A stretch of DNA of 64,000 nt from Halomonas sp. SpR1 (GCF_031010175.1 NZ_JAUAMB010000007.1:1-64000); one strand, 5' to 3'. Positions 26,742 through 34,944 are shown, numbered from the stretch's first letter. Program-made: numbers and translations. Notes: generated from the letters alone by a model not told the origin.

Positions 26742-27230
26742 TCAAAAGAGTGCGCCTGAGGGTGCTGGGAGACCCAGCAATAGTGTAAAAATAAGGTACA
26801 TAAAAAGTGTAATGACTAGTGCGAAAAATATAGCGCGCATCCACAGGGCACTTTTTAGATTTGCTGCATCAATGCGATAGGCGTGGTAGCTATAAATAGT
26901 AAAAACCAAGAAAGTGGATGCTGGGTAAAACCCTACGGATACCAATAAGCCATACGCAACCAGCAATAGTCCGCCAGGCACTGCCACTTGAAAAATCAGA
27001 ATATCGTTAAATTGACCACGCTCTTCACGACGTGCTTCTGACACTTCTTGTGAGACCTTCTTACGCCCTTCCAGTAGCGCTTGAAAAATCAATAATATAC
27101 CGACAATAACCAGCCCCCACAAAATAAACTGCGGAAATAATGCAGAACGTTCAGGCAAATCGGTAGTTTGCAGGTAAAAAAATATTGAACTAAGTAAAAC
27201 AACAACACCGAGAATAAGATTTGAAAGCAT
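26742..27230 (-). CDS. tctB: TTT-family small membrane subunit TctB
   Basis: A 162-residue TctB-like protein with four hydrophobic segments (about 5-22, 40-58, 85-110 and 130-155). Sequence conservation in this family is low, so the call rests on length, topology and position as first gene of the tctB-C-A operon. I chose the ATG at 27230 (MLSNLILGVVV), since the longer frame to 27302 would run through the GntR operator. Confidence 0.85.
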   Translation of the reverse strand: MLSNLILGVVVLLSSIFFYLQTTDLPERSALFPQFILWGLVIVGILLIFQALLEGRKKVSQEVSEARREERGQFNDILIFQVAVPGGLLLVAYGLLVSVGFYPASTFLVFTIYSYHAYRIDAANLKSALWMRAIFFALVITLFMYLIFTLLLGLPAPSGALF

Positions 27231-27267
27231 TTGAGCGCACACGTTAGTGGAACGGTGGATGACTTTT

Positions 27268-27293
27268 ATTACCGGCAATGTTACCGGTAACTT
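27268..27293 (-). promoter_or_regulatory. GntR operator upstream of the TTT-gluconate operon
   Basis: ATGTTACCGGTAAC at 27278-27291 matches the E. coli GntR operator palindrome. A weaker copy, ATTACCGGCAAT, overlaps it at 27268-27279. The operator lies just downstream of the predicted -10 element, so bound repressor would block initiation. Confidence 0.85.
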
Positions 27294-27304
27294 TAATAAC
27301 ATAA

Positions 27305-27333
27305 AGGCTAGCTATCCCCGGCGATAGAGTCAA
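27305..27333 (-). promoter_or_regulatory. Predicted sigma-70 promoter of the TTT-gluconate operon
   Basis: On the minus strand, TTGACT (27333-27328) and TAGCCT (27310-27305) are separated by 17 bp. The same -35, -10 and spacing are conserved in the TRAP-gluconate promoter while the spacer sequence has diverged, which supports function. The spacer contains a CTATC/GATAG inverted repeat. Confidence 0.7.
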
Positions 27334-27414
27334 AATAAAACTGCTAATTTACGACCAATGTCTTAAAAACAGGCGTGCGGTTGGAAATATATTTCGACAG
27401 CTAAAAAGATACGC

Positions 27415-27924
27415 TTACACCGGCAGCGTAGCAGCAAATTGCGTAACGATCTCTTGGGGCGATAAGGCGATCGAAGTAGTGAAGGCCTCCTCCTCACTGG
27501 GCGGCTCCAAGTCGGCCAGTTGGCTGGCCAACATGGTATCGCCTTTAAAGAAGTGGCCTGCCCGGGTTTCAAGCCGTTCAAGCAGTAGTTCCCGACTGCC
27601 CTCCAAATAGAGGATCTGCAGCGCTGGGTCGCCTTGTCTTAGCCGATCTCGGTAGCGTTTTTTCAGCCCCGAGCAGGCAATCACCAGCGACTCCTCTCTT
27701 GCTCGATACTCGGCGAACAGCGTCGCCAAGGTATCCAGCCACTCGCTCCGGTCATCGTCGTTGAGCGGCGTACCGCTGGCCATTTTGGCCACGTTGGCCG
27801 GTGAGTGATGATCGTCACCGTCAATAAAGGTCGAGCCCAGGGTGTCCGCCAACTGCTGGCCAATATGTGACTTCCCACAACCAGATACGCCCATCACTAA
27901 AATACGCTGTGAGAGGTTCTTCAC
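27415..27924 (-). CDS. Gluconokinase (copy linked to the TRAP transporter)
   Basis: A 169-residue GntK-family kinase with Walker A GVSGCGKS, FIDGDDHHSPANV, CSGLKKRYRDRL and LEPPSEEEA motifs. It is clearly paralogous to, but divergent from, the gluconokinase at 23619-24146. The start is a GTG at 27924 with AGGAGAG upstream. It is the last gene of the dctP-Q-M operon, 17 bp after dctM. Its promoter-proximal neighbour is a TRAP system and the shared operon is under a GntR operator, so it probably makes 6-phosphogluconate from gluconate taken up by that TRAP. Confidence 0.92.
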   Translation of the reverse strand: MKNLSQRILVMGVSGCGKSHIGQQLADTLGSTFIDGDDHHSPANVAKMASGTPLNDDDRSEWLDTLATLFAEYRAREESLVIACSGLKKRYRDRLRQGDPALQILYLEGSRELLLERLETRAGHFFKGDTMLASQLADLEPPSEEEAFTTSIALSPQEIVTQFAATLPV

Positions 27925-27941
27925 AGAGGCTCTCCTATTAT

Positions 27942-29222
27942 TTAATTGCCGCGTACGGCGGTGAGATCAGGCAGCCAAGTGACAATACCGGGGAAAGCAA
28001 TCAGGATCACTAGCACTACCAAAAGCGCCGCGTAGTAAGGCAGCATGGCTTTGACCAGCGACTCCATGGAGACTTTACCCACACCGCAGCCTACATAAAG
28101 ACAGGTGCCCACCGGCGGGGTTAAAAGCCCGATGCCCAATACAAACGCCATCAGCACACCGAAATAAGCTGCATCGACGCCCACCGAGGTGACAATAGGC
28201 GCTAACATAGGCGCCATGATCACCATCGCCGGGGTTAAGTCCATTACAAAGCCGACTAGCAGCAGCAAGAAAGCCACAATCAATAGCAGCATAAACGGGT
28301 CTTGGGTAATTGCCTGTACCTGGCTGACCAGGGTCTGCGGCACCATATTGATGGTAAGAAACCAAGCAATCACCGTCGCGAACGCCAGCAACATCATCAC
28401 CATACCGGTCAATCGGGCAGTGCGAATCAGCATACCGATCAGCTCTTTAAGCTGGAATTCGCGATAAACCACTAGCGAAATAGCCAGCGCATAGAGCAGA
28501 GCCGCCACGGCCGCTTCGGTCGCGGTGAACACGCCAAAAATAATACCGCCAATCACAATCACCGGAAGCACTAGCGCCAGCCAAGCATCTTTAAAGGCTC
28601 TCCAGAGACGATCCCAGCGGAACTGTTGCACGCCACCACCATCCTTTTTGGCAAGAATATAGGTGGTCACCATCAGTGCAAAGCCAATCAACAGGCCCGG
28701 AATAATACCGGCAATAAACAAGCGGCTAATTGAAGTTTCGGTAACAATGCCGTAGAGAATCAGCGGGATTGACGGCGGAATAATGATCCCGATCACCGAC
28801 GAGACGGTATTAATAGCGGTGGCATTGGCCGCCGTATACCCCTGTTTTTTCATCGAGGGAATCATCATCGCGCCGGTGGCGGCCGTATCGGCCACTGCAG
28901 AGCCACTGATACCGCCAAAGAACATCGAGCCGGTAATCGCGACCTGTCCCAACCCGCCGCGCATAAAGCCGACCAAGGCGGCCGCCAGTTCCATCAAGCG
29001 ACGGGCAATGCCGCCATTGCTCATCACCTCGCCGACTAAAATAAAGAACGGGATCGCCAGCAGCGGAAAGCTGTTCACCCCACGAATAGACTGCTCGATC
29101 ATGATCGACAGTGGAATATCTGAGAGAACCGCCATCACCAACGCTGCCACGCCTAAACCAAAGGCAATCGGTAGCCCAATAACGATGGAGGCCAATAAAA
29201 TAGCCAGAAAAATCCATAGCAT
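27942..29222 (-). CDS. dctM: TRAP transporter large membrane subunit (DctM)
   Basis: A 426-residue DctM protein with about 12 hydrophobic helices. The segment GGISGSAVADTAATGAMMIP and the C-terminal GIGLLTPPVGTCLYVGCGV segment are typical. It carries substrate with sodium co-transport. It starts 2 bp after the dctQ stop and GGAGCG lies upstream. The gluconokinase follows. A gluconate substrate is inferred from context and the GntR site. Confidence 0.93.
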   Translation of the reverse strand: MLWIFLAILLASIVIGLPIAFGLGVAALVMAVLSDIPLSIMIEQSIRGVNSFPLLAIPFFILVGEVMSNGGIARRLMELAAALVGFMRGGLGQVAITGSMFFGGISGSAVADTAATGAMMIPSMKKQGYTAANATAINTVSSVIGIIIPPSIPLILYGIVTETSISRLFIAGIIPGLLIGFALMVTTYILAKKDGGGVQQFRWDRLWRAFKDAWLALVLPVIVIGGIIFGVFTATEAAVAALLYALAISLVVYREFQLKELIGMLIRTARLTGMVMMLLAFATVIAWFLTINMVPQTLVSQVQAITQDPFMLLLIVAFLLLLVGFVMDLTPAMVIMAPMLAPIVTSVGVDAAYFGVLMAFVLGIGLLTPPVGTCLYVGCGVGKVSMESLVKAMLPYYAALLVVLVILIAFPGIVTWLPDLTAVRGN

Positions 29223-29224
29223 GA

Positions 29225-29818
29225 TTAGCGCTCCCGCTCAGGGTGGCGAATAACGTTCAGGCTGACCCACATCCGCCATATCGAAACCGCCGCAATAAAG
29301 ATAACGCACAGCACCAGCGAAAGGCTGATAAAACTCAGCGGCATGTTCATAATCGCCGAACGCCCACTAGAGCGTGCCAGCACCTGGTAGCCGCCCCAAA
29401 TCATTACCATCATCAGGCCGGTAATAATCAGGTGCTGTAGCAGATATAGCATATGCGCCAAGCGCAGCGGCAGGCGCCGCACCAGGGCGTCTACGGCTAT
29501 GTGCTCGTAGCGAGAAAATGCGGCAGCAGCACCGATAAACACCAGCCATATGAACAGCATGCGCGCTAGTTCATCCGCCCAGGGCAGGGAGTGATTAAAT
29601 AGTGCACGTCCGACCACGTTGCAGGAAACAGACACAATCAACGCTACTAAAATAGCGCCGATCAGATACTCCATGCCCAAGGTCAGCCAGCGGAACAGGG
29701 CCGGCCCTTGGCGGGTATCGGTATCGATTTCCAGCGATTTGCGGTTGGGGTCGTCCAGATACACCGAGGGGTCTTCAATCGGCGTAGACGTATTGGGGGG
29801 TGTAGAGGAGAGTGACAT
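29225..29818 (-). CDS. dctQ: TRAP transporter small membrane subunit (DctQ)
   Basis: A 197-residue DctQ protein with four membrane helices. The family segment LPWADELARMLFIWLVFIGA is present. A hydrophilic N-terminal extension of about 45 residues precedes the first helix, which is longer than usual. GGAGCTCCT lies immediately before the ATG at 29818. It partners DctM in the membrane. Confidence 0.9.
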   Translation of the reverse strand: MSLSSTPPNTSTPIEDPSVYLDDPNRKSLEIDTDTRQGPALFRWLTLGMEYLIGAILVALIVSVSCNVVGRALFNHSLPWADELARMLFIWLVFIGAAAAFSRYEHIAVDALVRRLPLRLAHMLYLLQHLIITGLMMVMIWGGYQVLARSSGRSAIMNMPLSFISLSLVLCVIFIAAVSIWRMWVSLNVIRHPERER

Positions 29819-29841
29819 AGGAGCTCCAGGGCACTGACACG

Positions 29842-29867
29842 TCGGGCAGGCTAAAAGACCTGCCCGA
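29842..29867 (-). promoter_or_regulatory. Hairpin between dctP and dctQ
   Basis: Arms TCGGGCAGG and CCTGCCCGA form a 9-bp stem with an 8-base loop, 21 bp after the dctP stop. No T-run follows, so it is likely a 3' stabiliser or partial terminator that keeps binding-protein mRNA in excess. Confidence 0.6.
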
Positions 29868-29888
29868 GTAGTGCGCTAAACGTAAGGT

Positions 29889-30962
29889 TTAGTTGCTGCT
29901 CTCTTCAACAATCTTTTGAATGTCGGCGATCAGGTCTTCACCAATGCGCGGCGCCCACTCTTCGTATACCGGCTGAACGGCGTCCTGGAAGGCGGCAAGC
30001 TGCTCGTCATCCAGGCGGGTAATTTCCATGCCACGCTCTGCTAGCTGGTCGCGAGACCAATCGTCGTATTCAGCAGAGAGCTGAATTTCGTACTCTGCGG
30101 ACTGGCGCGCAGCTTCCAGCACAAGCTCTTGATACTCAGGCGCCATACGATCCCAGGTACGCTCAGAAAGCATCATGATAAAAGGAGTATAGACGTGACG
30201 CGTCTCGGTGCCGTAATCCTGCACTTCGTTAAAATTAGAGGTCAGGATGGTGCTCCAAGGATTTTCCTGACCATCAACCACGCCCTGCTCCATCGCAGAG
30301 AACAACTCACCAAACGCCATTGGCGTAGGATTGGCGCCTAACGCTTCCCAAATTGCCAGATGTACCGGGTTTTCCATGGTACGAACGCTTAAGCCGCGCA
30401 CATCCATCCCAGCAACATCTTCAGGGCTTGTCACCGGGCGAGCACTATTGGTTAACTGGCGGTAGCCATTTTCGGAGAAGGCGAGCGCTTTCAGACCGGT
30501 ACCTTCAAAGGCATCCAGCATGCCCTGAGCCACATCGCTCTGCATGACCGCCACGGCAGCTTCCCGGCTAGGCAGCAGGAAAGGCAGGTCGAAAGCCGCC
30601 AGCTCTTCAACATAACCGGTGGTCGCCGAGCTAGACGGATAGGTCATGTCCAGCGTACCGGTTTGCAGCATTTCCAGCATCTGTACATCGTCACCTAACT
30701 GACTGTTAGGGAAAACGTTAACAGTGATACGTCCGTCGGTGCGCTGTTCCAGAATCTCACCAAAGTATTTACTGGAGAGGAACTGAGGCGAACTTTCCGC
30801 AAGACCAATGCCCATGCGCAAAGTATGCGAACCGTGATCGCCGACGACTTCGCCTTCGATCTCAGGCGGATCAGAGAGCTCGGGGCTTTGAGCGTGGGCC
30901 ATACCCAGCGTCAGGGTCGTCGCGCCGACGAAGGTCAGTGTGTTGCGCCAAATAGCGGTCAT
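29889..30962 (-). CDS. dctP: TRAP transporter periplasmic binding protein (DctP)
   Basis: A 357-residue DctP receptor with signal peptide (cleavage after GMAHA). A family arginine-containing segment is visible in DVRGLSVRTMENPVH, and QLGDDVQMLEMLQTG and VDGQENPW are family marks. It binds a carboxylate, probably gluconate or a related sugar acid. A stretch of about 25 acidic residues before the core is longer than usual. GGAGATAACGCT precedes the ATG. It is first in an operon controlled by a GntR operator about 70 bp upstream. Confidence 0.92.
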   Translation of the reverse strand: MTAIWRNTLTFVGATTLTLGMAHAQSPELSDPPEIEGEVVGDHGSHTLRMGIGLAESSPQFLSSKYFGEILEQRTDGRITVNVFPNSQLGDDVQMLEMLQTGTLDMTYPSSSATTGYVEELAAFDLPFLLPSREAAVAVMQSDVAQGMLDAFEGTGLKALAFSENGYRQLTNSARPVTSPEDVAGMDVRGLSVRTMENPVHLAIWEALGANPTPMAFGELFSAMEQGVVDGQENPWSTILTSNFNEVQDYGTETRHVYTPFIMMLSERTWDRMAPEYQELVLEAARQSAEYEIQLSAEYDDWSRDQLAERGMEITRLDDEQLAAFQDAVQPVYEEWAPRIGEDLIADIQKIVEESSN

Positions 30963-30986
30963 AGCGTTATCTCCAAATACTCATTG

Positions 30987-31014
30987 TTGTTTATAGCGAA
31001 TTGTTTATAGCGAA
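30987..31014. repeat. Exact 14-bp tandem duplication upstream of dctP
   Basis: TTGTTTATAGCGAA occurs at 30987-31000 and again at 31001-31014 without spacer, in the leader between the GntR operator and dctP. Confidence 0.9.
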
Positions 31015-31032
31015 CTTAAAAGTCCGGCAACT

Positions 31033-31046
31033 TGTTACCGGTAACA
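31033..31046 (-). promoter_or_regulatory. GntR operator upstream of the TRAP-gluconate operon
   Basis: TGTTACCGGTAACA is a perfect 14-bp palindrome identical to the core of the E. coli GntR operator. It lies 13 bp downstream of the predicted -10 element, like the operator in front of the TTT operon. Confidence 0.88.
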
Positions 31047-31058
31047 TTCAGTAAGCGC

Positions 31059-31087
31059 AGGCTAGCCACCTACCCTGTGCGTGTCAA
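31059..31087 (-). promoter_or_regulatory. Predicted sigma-70 promoter of the TRAP-gluconate operon
   Basis: TTGACA (31087-31082) and TAGCCT (31064-31059) are 17 bp apart on the minus strand. The 30 bp upstream of the -35 element (31088-31117) are nearly identical to the region upstream of the TTT promoter (27334-27363), which suggests a shared further regulatory site. Confidence 0.72.
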
Positions 31088-31183
31088 AACAAAACTGCCA
31101 ACTTACGACCAACGTCTAGGGATAGCCACTAACTGCTTCCCGCGCTACATTAGACGACGTATTTCGGATCGGAACCCAGACTT

Positions 31184-31627
31184 GTGCAACCATCTTGTAG
31201 CGAATTAGAGCTCGATCACCAGCTTTGCTTTGCGCTCTATTCAACCTCGTTGATGATGACCAAAGTTTATAAACCTCTGCTCAAAAAGTTGGGGCTTACT
31301 TACCCGCAATACCTTGCCATGCTGGTATTGTGGCAAAACGATGGCATCACAGTAGGCACAATGAGTAAGCGTCTACTAACCGATCCTGGCTCACTGACGC
31401 CTCTGCTTAAGCGCCTTGAAGCCGATCAGCTGTTGAATCGCAAACGCAGTCATGAAGATGAACGCGTGGTAGAGCTGTATCTCACTGAGAAAGGCAAAGC
31501 GCTTCGCGAACAGGCGTGCCATATTCCCAGCTGTGTGGTGCATGCCAGCGAGCAGTCGATTGAGGCACTGACCACGCTGAAAGAGGACTTGGTGCGGCTA
31601 CGCGATAGCCTGCAAAAGAACCAATAG
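31184..31627 (+). CDS. ohrR: MarR-family organic hydroperoxide sensor OhrR
   Basis: A 147-residue OhrR. The peroxidatic cysteine lies at position 15 in LDHQLCFALYS, the same number as in Bacillus subtilis OhrR, and the winged helix segment YPQYLAMLVLW...DPGSLTPLLKRLE is visible. It represses ohr until oxidised by organic peroxides. The start is a GTG at 31184, chosen because it gives the family N-terminus. The gene lies 118 bp upstream of ohr on the same strand, with a strong dyad between them. It is divergent from the TRAP operon. Confidence 0.92.
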   Translation: MQPSCSELELDHQLCFALYSTSLMMTKVYKPLLKKLGLTYPQYLAMLVLWQNDGITVGTMSKRLLTDPGSLTPLLKRLEADQLLNRKRSHEDERVVELYLTEKGKALREQACHIPSCVVHASEQSIEALTTLKEDLVRLRDSLQKNQ

Positions 31628-31667
31628 CCTTCGCTTGCTGGCGCAGGGCATTGAGATTTATTTGCCA

Positions 31668-31689
31668 TTTATATTGCGCGCAAAATAAA
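31668..31689 (+). promoter_or_regulatory. Dyad between ohrR and ohr, candidate OhrR operator
   Basis: The centre TTGCGCGCAA (31674-31683) is flanked by TTTAT and ATAAA, giving a 22-bp dyad with only one mismatched pair. It sits 57 bp upstream of the ohr start, in an A/T-rich promoter-like region. Confidence 0.55.
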
Positions 31690-31745
31690 GCTGCGCTAAG
31701 TTAATGGTGCAGGTTCATAATGAAAACACTGACAGGAGATACAGA

Positions 31746-32177
31746 ATGACGACCACTATTGAAAACGTTGTTTATCGTGCCCACGCCACCGCTACCGGCG
31801 GCCGTGAAGGCCAAGCCAAATCGTCCGATGGCGCGCTGGATGTTAAACTCAGCACGCCAAAGGAGCTGGGTGGCGCAGGCGGTGATGGCACCAACCCAGA
31901 GCAGCTGTTTGCTGCTGGCTACTCAGCCTGCTTTTTAGGCGCGCTTAAGCACGTGGCGGGCCAGGAAAAAGTGAAGCTTCCCCAGGATACAAAAATTGAT
32001 GGCCACGTAGGTATTGGCGCCATTCCTACCGGCTTTGGTATCGAAGTTGAACTTAAAATCAGCCTACCCGGACTTGAGCAGGATGTCGCCCAGCAACTGG
32101 TCGACAAAGCCCATGTTGTCTGCCCCTACTCCAACGCTACCCGGGGCAATATCAACGTCACCCTGACCCTGGTCTAA
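31746..32177 (+). CDS. ohr: Organic hydroperoxide resistance protein
   Basis: A 143-residue Ohr peroxidase. The redox cysteines are Cys62 ([10 protein letters not shown]) and Cys126 ([14 protein letters not shown]). It reduces fatty-acid and other organic hydroperoxides in the cytoplasm with dihydrolipoamide. ACAGGAG lies 8 bases upstream of the ATG. It follows ohrR, the usual arrangement, and is probably repressed by it through the dyad upstream. Confidence 0.95.
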   Translation: MTTTIENVVYRAHATATGGREGQAKSSDGALDVKLSTPKELGGAGGDGTNPEQLFAAGYSACFLGALKHVAGQEKVKLPQDTKIDGHVGIGAIPTGFGIEVELKISLPGLEQDVAQQLVDKAHVVCPYSNATRGNINVTLTLV

Positions 32178-32208
32178 GCTTCGTAGCCTAGTTTATTTTT
32201 TATTTGAA

Positions 32209-32904
32209 TCAATCATTTAGCGCCCACGCCACCGCTTTCTGCGCATGCAGAGCGGTGGTGTCGTAAAGCGGCACCGAGGTATCGCGCTGACTCACCAGCA
32301 TGGCTATTTCGGTACAGCCTAAAATCACCGCCTGGGCGCCTTGGGCATGCAGTGAATCAATGATGGCCAAATAGCGCTGCCGGGACACATCTTCGATACG
32401 CCCTTGGCAAAGTTCCTGGTAAATAATCTGATGAACGACATCACGCTCAGACTGATCCGGCACGACGACCTCAATACCGAACTGCTCTTCTAAGCGGCCG
32501 GTATAAAAGTCCTGCTCCATGGTAAAGCGCGTACCCAATAGCCCAACGCGTGTAATTCCGTCGATCTGTAACTGCTCGGCAGTGGCATCGGCAATATGCA
32601 GTAGCGGGATCGTAATCGCCTGCTCAATAGCGGGCGCGACTTTGTGCATCGTATTGGTGGCAATCAGCAGGCAGTCGGCACCTGCGCGTTCGACGCTTTG
32701 GGCGGCGCTGGCCAGCAGATCCCCGGCGGCGTTCCAGTCCCCCTGTTGCTGCAGCGACTCAATTTCGGCAAAGTCGACGCTAACCAGCACGATCTTAGCC
32801 GAATGAAAGCCGCCTAGCGCCGCTTTGACGCCTTCGTTTAAGGCCCGGTAGTAGCCCTGGGTCGACTCCCAGCTCATACCGCCTAGTACACCAATAACAC
32901 GCAT
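32209..32904 (-). CDS. Aspartate/glutamate racemase family protein (YgeA/L-DER type)
   Basis: A 231-residue PLP-independent racemase. The first active-site position is Thr83 (IATNTMHK) and the second is Cys197 (ILGCTEI). This Thr/Cys pair, rather than Cys/Cys, and the same residue numbers are those of the E. coli L-aspartate/glutamate-specific racemase. The N-terminus VIGVLGGMSWEST is typical. I chose the ATG at 32904 with GAGGTGGCGG upstream. It converges with ohr and is divergent from the GST gene. It may supply D-amino acids or racemise other amino acids such as homoserine. Confidence 0.88.
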   Translation of the reverse strand: MRVIGVLGGMSWESTQGYYRALNEGVKAALGGFHSAKIVLVSVDFAEIESLQQQGDWNAAGDLLASAAQSVERAGADCLLIATNTMHKVAPAIEQAITIPLLHIADATAEQLQIDGITRVGLLGTRFTMEQDFYTGRLEEQFGIEVVVPDQSERDVVHQIIYQELCQGRIEDVSRQRYLAIIDSLHAQGAQAVILGCTEIAMLVSQRDTSVPLYDTTALHAQKAVAWALND

Positions 32905-33001
32905 CCGCCACCTCATTTAGGGAAAATGAACTACTTTATTACCAGGCTAAACACTAGCTAGCCGCTTTGTCACCGATAACCTATTTATAGCGAGGATACT
33001 A

Positions 33002-33874
33002 ATGAGCGACAACACCTATACGCCCCCGAGTGTTTGGAAGTGGGAACCAGGCAACGGCGGTAAATTTGCCAATATCAATCGCCCCATTGCGGGCCCTACC
33101 CATGACAAGGCGCTGCCGGTGGGCAAACACCCGCTGCAGCTCTACTCGCTAGCCACACCCAATGGCGTCAAGGTCACAGTGATGCTTGAAGAGCTGCTGG
33201 AGAAAGGTGTAACAGGCGCCGAGTACGACGCTTACCTGATTCAAATTGGCGAAGGCGATCAGTTCAGTAGCGGCTTTGTCGAGGTGAACCCCAACTCCAA
33301 AATTCCCGCGCTAATGGATCACTCTACTAATCCGCCTCAACGGGTATTTGAGTCTGGCGCAATTTTGCTCTATTTGGCTGAAAAATTTGACGCCTTCCTA
33401 CCCAGGGACACGGCGAAGCGCACCGAATGCCTCTCCTGGCTGTTCTGGCAAATGGGCAGCGCACCGATGTTAGGCGGTGGCTTTGGCCATTTTTACGCCT
33501 ACGCGCCGGAGAAATACCAGTACCCGATTGACCGCTACACGATGGAAGTAAAGCGCCAGCTTGATGTGCTTGACCGCCACTTGGCGGAAAACCGCTTTAT
33601 GGCGGGTGATGAGTACACCATTGCCGATATGGCGATTCACCCCTGGTATGGCGCGCTGGTGAAAAATCGCGTCTACGAAGCGGCTGAATTCTTGGAAGCC
33701 CACACTTACAAGAACATTCTACGCTGGACTGAAGAGATTGATGAGCGCCCCGCCGTTAAACGCGGTCGGATGGTCAACCGCACCTTTGGCGAGCCCCATG
33801 AGCAGTTGCACGAACGTCATGATGCCAGCGACTTTGAGCTCAAAACGCAGGATAAAATTTCAAACGACGAGTAA
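33002..33874 (+). CDS. yghU: Glutathione-dependent disulfide-bond oxidoreductase (YghU-type GST)
   Basis: A 290-residue Nu-class glutathione transferase. The N-terminal extension TPPSVWKWEPGNGGKFANIN and the thioredoxin-fold SLATPNGVKVTVMLEE and VNPNSKIPALMDH match YghU. Such proteins bind two glutathiones and reduce disulfides. It is monocistronic, with GCGAGGATACTA before the ATG, and converges on the DUF421 gene across a terminator. Confidence 0.93.
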   Translation: MSDNTYTPPSVWKWEPGNGGKFANINRPIAGPTHDKALPVGKHPLQLYSLATPNGVKVTVMLEELLEKGVTGAEYDAYLIQIGEGDQFSSGFVEVNPNSKIPALMDHSTNPPQRVFESGAILLYLAEKFDAFLPRDTAKRTECLSWLFWQMGSAPMLGGGFGHFYAYAPEKYQYPIDRYTMEVKRQLDVLDRHLAENRFMAGDEYTIADMAIHPWYGALVKNRVYEAAEFLEAHTYKNILRWTEEIDERPAVKRGRMVNRTFGEPHEQLHERHDASDFELKTQDKISNDE

Positions 33875-33892
33875 TCGTTGGCGAATCAATAC

Positions 33893-33927
33893 AAAAAAGG
33901 TCTACGCTTGTTAATATGGCGTAGACC
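33893..33927 (-). terminator. Rho-independent terminator downstream of the DUF421 gene
   Basis: On the minus strand a 9-bp stem with arms GGTCTACGC and GCGTAGACC and an 11-base loop is followed immediately by six T residues (33898-33893). Confidence 0.85.
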
Positions 33928-33993
33928 CTGATACGAACTATCGGTAAAACGTTAACTCGGCGCTACTTCATCAAGATAGCAGGAGGTGTCGAT

Positions 33994-34521
33994 CTAGCCT
34001 TGACGGGGCCCCCGTACGCCCTCCAGGCTTGATTGAGAGCCCTCAGCTTGATGCTTGACGACACTTAGTGTTCCCTCGGTTTCTAACACGACTGCCTCCA
34101 CGTCAGCGATGTCGCTCAGTCCATTGCTGCGAATAGCCGCCTGAATCTCATCTTGAGTAACCCGCGCTTTTTGCATGGCGGTAGTAATAAATTCCCCACG
34201 ATAAAACAGCATCACTGGCTCCCCCGTCACTAATCGGCGTACCCAAGCGGTGCGTACACTGGCCCAGGTAATAAGGAACTGAAGAGCAATCAGTAGCGCC
34301 ATCGCCAGCGCCCCTTCAGCCAATGCCACGTTCTTGGACAAGAGCACGGTAGCCAGGGTAGAACCCAGCGCCACGGTCACGATCAAATCGAACGCATTCA
34401 TCTTGGAGAGCGTACGGTTGCCCGATATTCTCAAAAAGAGAACGAGCGCAGCATATGCCAGCACACCAATAACGAGCGTTCGAAATAACTTTTCCCAGCC
34501 ATTAAAAAAATACATTTCCAT
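33994..34521 (-). CDS. DUF421 (YetF-type) membrane protein
   Basis: A 175-residue inner-membrane protein with three hydrophobic helices in the first 90 residues and a cytoplasmic DUF421 domain. Family marks are RISGNRTLSKMNAFDLIVTV in the membrane part, MLFYRGEF, and the beta-hairpin ADVEAVVLETEGTLSVV. Function is unknown. I chose the ATG at 34521 because AAGGAGG lies upstream and the family N-terminus starts there. Confidence 0.87.
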   Translation of the reverse strand: MEMYFFNGWEKLFRTLVIGVLAYAALVLFLRISGNRTLSKMNAFDLIVTVALGSTLATVLLSKNVALAEGALAMALLIALQFLITWASVRTAWVRRLVTGEPVMLFYRGEFITTAMQKARVTQDEIQAAIRSNGLSDIADVEAVVLETEGTLSVVKHQAEGSQSSLEGVRGPRQG

Positions 34522-34623
34522 ATACACTGCCTCCTTGTAAGCCCACTTTATACAAACATTACGCACCTCAACACTTAGGCTAGCAGCTTTGACTCGACTC
34601 TGTTCGTTACGGTGAGACTTGAC

Positions 34624-34944
34624 TTAGTTCTGATCCTCCCACCATTTAGCATAAGAGCTCTTGTGAGGTGCAAGACCACCTTCATCCGGCGCGTTATCAT
34701 CCCACCATACGGGGCCACGCTCACCGAGTGCTTCTTTAGCGCTTTGCACTGCGTTGCGGGCTTGGCGAATCGCGTCTTCATCGTCTTGCTGTTGGGCTGT
34801 TCTAACCGCCCGACGAGCCTTCATTAATGCTTTAATATGGGTGCGCTTTTCATCTTCACCTAAGCGCGGGTCAGTGCAGCGCCATAGCCGATTTTTGGCG
34901 ACGAAGTAGCGCCCATCCGGGGTATGAGGATACTTGTTGGCCAT
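34624..34944 (-). CDS. Conserved small basic protein of unknown function
   Basis: A 106-residue protein beginning MANKYPHTPDGRYFVAKNRL and containing LGERGPVWWDDNAPDEGG near the C-terminus. I recognise this as a conserved family sometimes mislabelled as a Tol transporter component; the sequence shows no membrane segment or signal peptide. The middle is a charged helix rich in Arg, Ala and Gln. AAGGAGAATTGCTT precedes the ATG at 34944. The gene is 46 bp downstream of the LpxR-like gene on the same strand. No function can be assigned. Confidence 0.75.
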   Translation of the reverse strand: MANKYPHTPDGRYFVAKNRLWRCTDPRLGEDEKRTHIKALMKARRAVRTAQQQDDEDAIRQARNAVQSAKEALGERGPVWWDDNAPDEGGLAPHKSSYAKWWEDQN

